A stretch of 8,699 bases of DNA from the NCBI GenBank assembly GCA_051002015.1, contig JBPCMS010000100.1, positions 1 through 8,699 of the forward strand, in the 5' to 3' direction. Shown in pieces: positions 6,719 to 8,699 of the stretch. Under the pieces are notes generated by a model. That model made no database searches, was not told where the DNA came from, and worked only from the letters and a program-made list of their open reading frames with translations. Both the position numbers and the translations under genes were made by a program. This DNA comes from JACDBE01 sp051002015. Its GTDB lineage: Bacteria; Actinomycetota; Acidimicrobiia; Spongiisociales; UBA5794. Position 1 is the first letter of the stretch. The number at the start of each line of letters is the position of its first letter.

Positions 6719-7683
6719 GACCGGCCGCCATCCCCACCGCGGTCAGGACCAGGGTGATCCTCCTCGTCGCCTCGCTTGGCGGGCTCTCCGCCTTCGTCTG
6801 GCCCCTGCTGGTCGATCCGGGCAGCTTCCTGGTCGCCCACGTCTCCGACGCCCCCTTCGTGTTCATCGCCGTGGTGCCGGTGATCATCGCCGTCCTGCTC
6901 GCCGAGATGGGCTCCGGCGGCATCGACACCAAGGCGGTGGCGATGTTGGGGATCCTCTCCGCCCTCGGCGCCGCCCTCCGACCGCTCGGCGCCGGGCTGG
7001 GAGGGATCGAGACCGTCTTCCTGCTGCTCATCCTCGGGGGCCGGGTGTTCGGTCCCGGCTTCGGGTTCGTCCTCGGCTCCACCACCCTGTTCGCCTCGGC
7101 GCTGCTCACCGCAGGGGTGGGGCCTTGGCTCCCCTTCCAGATGCTCGCCGCCTCGTGGGTGGGCATGGGAGCGGGGCTGATGCCCAGGGCGAGGGGCAGG
7201 ATCGAGATCGCCATGCTCGCCGGGTACGGTGCGGTGAGCGCCCTTGCCTTCGGGCTGCTGATGAACCTGTGGTCATGGCCGTTCGTCCTCGGGCTGGGGA
7301 CCGAGGCGTCGTTCGTGCCCGGCGATCCTGTGGTGTCGAACCTGCGTCGCCTGGTGGTGTTCGCCGTTGCCACCTCGCTGGGTTGGGACCTGGGTCGGGC
7401 GGTCACCAACATGGTGCTGATCCTGCTGGTCGGCGCCGCCGTGCTCGGGGCGCTGCGCCGGGCCGACCGCCGGTTCGCCTTCAATCCGGCGGTGCGCTTC
7501 GAGCCGCCTGCGGGGTCAGTCGGCGGCGTCGGGGAGGGACCGGTCGCGGTGGGCGTGCAGGTCGGGGGCGTGCCAATGGGCGGGGTCGTCTACGAAGATC
7601 CGCTCCCCAACAGCATGGAGCAGACCGGACCCGTAGGCGGCGAGCAGATGCTCCCTCGTCAGCACCGCCTGGGGCGGGCCTGA
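6715..7683 (+). CDS. ECF transporter S component, predicted cobalamin-specific (CbrT-like)
   Basis: This is a membrane protein of 322 residues with a core of about 265 residues and at least six hydrophobic segments. Recognisable stretches include GRVFGPGFGFVLGSTTLF and GPWLPFQMLAASWVGMGAG, typical of actinobacterial ECF S components. The specificity assignment rests on the B12 riboswitch and the adjacent DUF4430-like and toroid genes; CbrT is the name used for cobalamin S components, and orthology was not tested. The ATG overlaps the ATPase stop (ATGA), with a G-rich ribosome site 5 bases upstream. The membrane core ends near RRADRRFAFNPAVRF. Residues 268-322 are encoded opposite the convergent ABC gene, are Gly/Val-rich and look like run-on sequence. 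The stop at 7681-7683 is the complement of a TCA serine codon of that gene. A sequencing error removing an earlier stop cannot be excluded. Confidence 0.85.
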   Translation: MRPAAIPTAVRTRVILLVASLGGLSAFVWPLLVDPGSFLVAHVSDAPFVFIAVVPVIIAVLLAEMGSGGIDTKAVAMLGILSALGAALRPLGAGLGGIETVFLLLILGGRVFGPGFGFVLGSTTLFASALLTAGVGPWLPFQMLAASWVGMGAGLMPRARGRIEIAMLAGYGAVSALAFGLLMNLWSWPFVLGLGTEASFVPGDPVVSNLRRLVVFAVATSLGWDLGRAVTNMVLILLVGAAVLGALRRADRRFAFNPAVRFEPPAGSVGGVGEGPVAVGVQVGGVPMGGVVYEDPLPNSMEQTGPVGGEQMLPRQHRLGRA

Positions 7684-8331
7684 GGCGACCACCCGCTTCG
7701 CCATCAGCACCACGTGGTCGGCGGCGTGGGCCTCGGCAAGGTCGTGGGTGGTGATCACCACGGTTCCCCCGGCCTGCTGCTCGGCGTGGATCACCCGGTC
7801 GATCGCCTTCATCGACACCAGGTCGAGCCCGGTCATCGGCTCGTCGAGGAGGAGCAGGTCGTGCTCCTGGGCGAGGCCCTGGGCGACGAACACCCGCTGC
7901 CGCTGCCCTCCGGACAGCTCGGAGAGATGGTGGGAGGCGAGGTCGGCGATGCCCATCCGGTCGATCGCCGCCGCCACCGCCGCCCGGTCGGCGGCGCCCA
8001 ACCGGCGGTAGGCGCCGGTGGTGGCGTAGCGGCCCATCGTCACCACCTCGCCGACGGTCACCGGGAGGGCGTCTGCCACCTTGGTCGACTGGAGGACCAG
8101 CGACACCCGGCGACCTCGCCCATCGACCGGCACCACCTCGATGCGGCCGGCGCCGGGGTCGATCAGCCCGGCGATGGCTCCGAGCATGGTCGACTTCCCC
8201 GAGCCGTTGGGGCCGATCAACGCCGTCACCGCTCCCTGGGGGATGGTGAAGCTGGAGCGGGCCACGGCAGTGGTGTCGCCGTACCGGATGACCACGTCCG
8301 TGGCCCGCACCGCAGGCTCGGTCAGCGGCAT
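7516..8331 (-). CDS. Metal-type ABC transporter ATP-binding protein (Zn/Mn/Fe family)
   Basis: The product is an ATPase subunit of 271 residues. Motifs are Walker A GPNGSGKST (40-48), Q81 in the Q-loop, signature LSGGQ (139-143), Walker B LLLLDEP with D163-E164 and H196 of the H-loop. The segment LPVTVGEVVTMGRYATTG (89-106) resembles ATPases of zinc/manganese/iron uptake systems. The C-terminal tail is rich in histidine (H252, H254, H259, H261). The start at 8331 is chosen because the conserved ABC fold begins immediately afterwards, AAGGGG lies 10 bases upstream, and the ATG overlaps the stop of the regulator gene by 10 bases. An open frame reaching to 8505 would run through that regulator. 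The matching permease and binding protein are not in the window. The last 168 bp overlap the S-component gene convergently. Confidence 0.88.
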   Translation of the reverse strand: MPLTEPAVRATDVVIRYGDTTAVARSSFTIPQGAVTALIGPNGSGKSTMLGAIAGLIDPGAGRIEVVPVDGRGRRVSLVLQSTKVADALPVTVGEVVTMGRYATTGAYRRLGAADRAAVAAAIDRMGIADLASHHLSELSGGQRQRVFVAQGLAQEHDLLLLDEPMTGLDLVSMKAIDRVIHAEQQAGGTVVITTHDLAEAHAADHVVLMAKRVVASGPPQAVLTREHLLAAYGSGLLHAVGERIFVDDPAHWHAPDLHAHRDRSLPDAAD

Positions 8332-8699
8332 CGGGCGCACACCCCTTCGATGTCGAGGGTGTGCCCCCTGGGTCGGAAGCCGGCAGCCCTTGTTATGCCG
8401 TGCACCGCCCCCTGCAGCGTCCCTTCGACGGCGGGGGAGAGGTGGACGTCGTCCACCGCGCCACACTCGACGCAGGTGAGGTGGTGGTGATGGCCGGTCA
8501 GCCACTCGGCCAGCTCGTAACGGGTGATACCCCTGGTGCCGTGGTGGGGGGCGAGGACCCCGGCATCCTCGAGCACGGCCAGCGACCGGTACACCGAGGA
8601 CAGCGGGATGTCGCCGAGGTCGCCGTGGAGCTCGGAGGCGGAGCGGGGGCCGTCGAGCCGACCAAGGGCGCCCACCACTCGGCGCCGGGCGATGGTGAA
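8322..8699 (-). CDS. Fur/Zur-family metal-responsive repressor (partial, N-terminus beyond the window)
   Basis: There are 125 residues visible, and the frame is open to the last base, so the true start lies outside. A GTG at 8678 would cut into the first helix and is unlikely to be the start. The winged-helix part includes IARRRVVGAL and LSSVYRSLAVLEDAGVL, the Fur recognition-helix pattern. The regulatory-metal and structural-zinc motifs follow: HHHHLTCVECG (a His cluster and the first CxxC) and the C-terminal CARC (second CxxC). The paired CxxC motifs fit structural zinc binding, as in Fur and Zur proteins. The stop overlaps the start of the ABC ATPase, so regulator and transporter are co-transcribed, and a zinc-sensing Zur controlling its own uptake locus is the best guess. 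The metal cannot be decided from sequence alone. Confidence 0.88.
   Translation of the reverse strand, partial: FTIARRRVVGALGRLDGPRSASELHGDLGDIPLSSVYRSLAVLEDAGVLAPHHGTRGITRYELAEWLTGHHHHLTCVECGAVDDVHLSPAVEGTLQGAVHGITRAAGFRPRGHTLDIEGVCARCR

Noticed and set aside
8332..8505. Upstream extension of the metal ABC ATPase to 8505
   Set aside because: It would overlap the Fur-family coding sequence out of frame and adds an Arg-rich segment unrelated to ABC proteins.

Overview
The window is GC-rich DNA with frequent GTG starts, short ATGA/GTGA gene overlaps and very few A/T-ending codons. This suggests an actinobacterium, possibly a metagenome-assembled acidimicrobiial or related lineage. No 16S or other phylogenetic marker is present, so that placement is inference. 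No tRNA, rRNA, CRISPR or mobile element was seen.

Layout. Positions 28-120 are an uninterrupted run of 93 C, most likely an assembly or sequencing artefact. A minus-strand gene (128-1852) encodes a secreted BNR/Asp-box beta-propeller of the sialidase superfamily. The divergent region 1853-2303 carries a likely promoter, a clear cobalamin (B12) riboswitch and a stretch of competing hairpins. A tightly packed plus-strand operon of five genes follows: a membrane-tethered alpha/alpha-toroid protein (2304-3299), a secreted DUF4430-like protein with a C-terminal membrane anchor (3322-3999), an ECF transporter T component (3996-5108), a fused double ATPase (5105-6718) and an S component (6715-7683). 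Two minus-strand genes converge on it: a metal-type ABC ATPase (7516-8331) and a Fur/Zur-family regulator that runs off the window end (8322-8699).

How they work together. The B12 riboswitch in front of a complete ECF transporter (S, T and A-A') argues that the operon imports cobalamin or a corrinoid precursor. The first two genes look like the two halves of animal intrinsic factor/transcobalamin (an alpha/alpha-barrel plus a DUF4430-type beta domain), but split into two proteins, each tied to the membrane. The main hypothesis is that they form a surface clamp that captures B12 and hands it to the S component. The Fur/ABC pair at the right edge looks like part of a separate metal uptake locus. 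The last 168 bp of the S-component gene overlap the ABC gene tail to tail.
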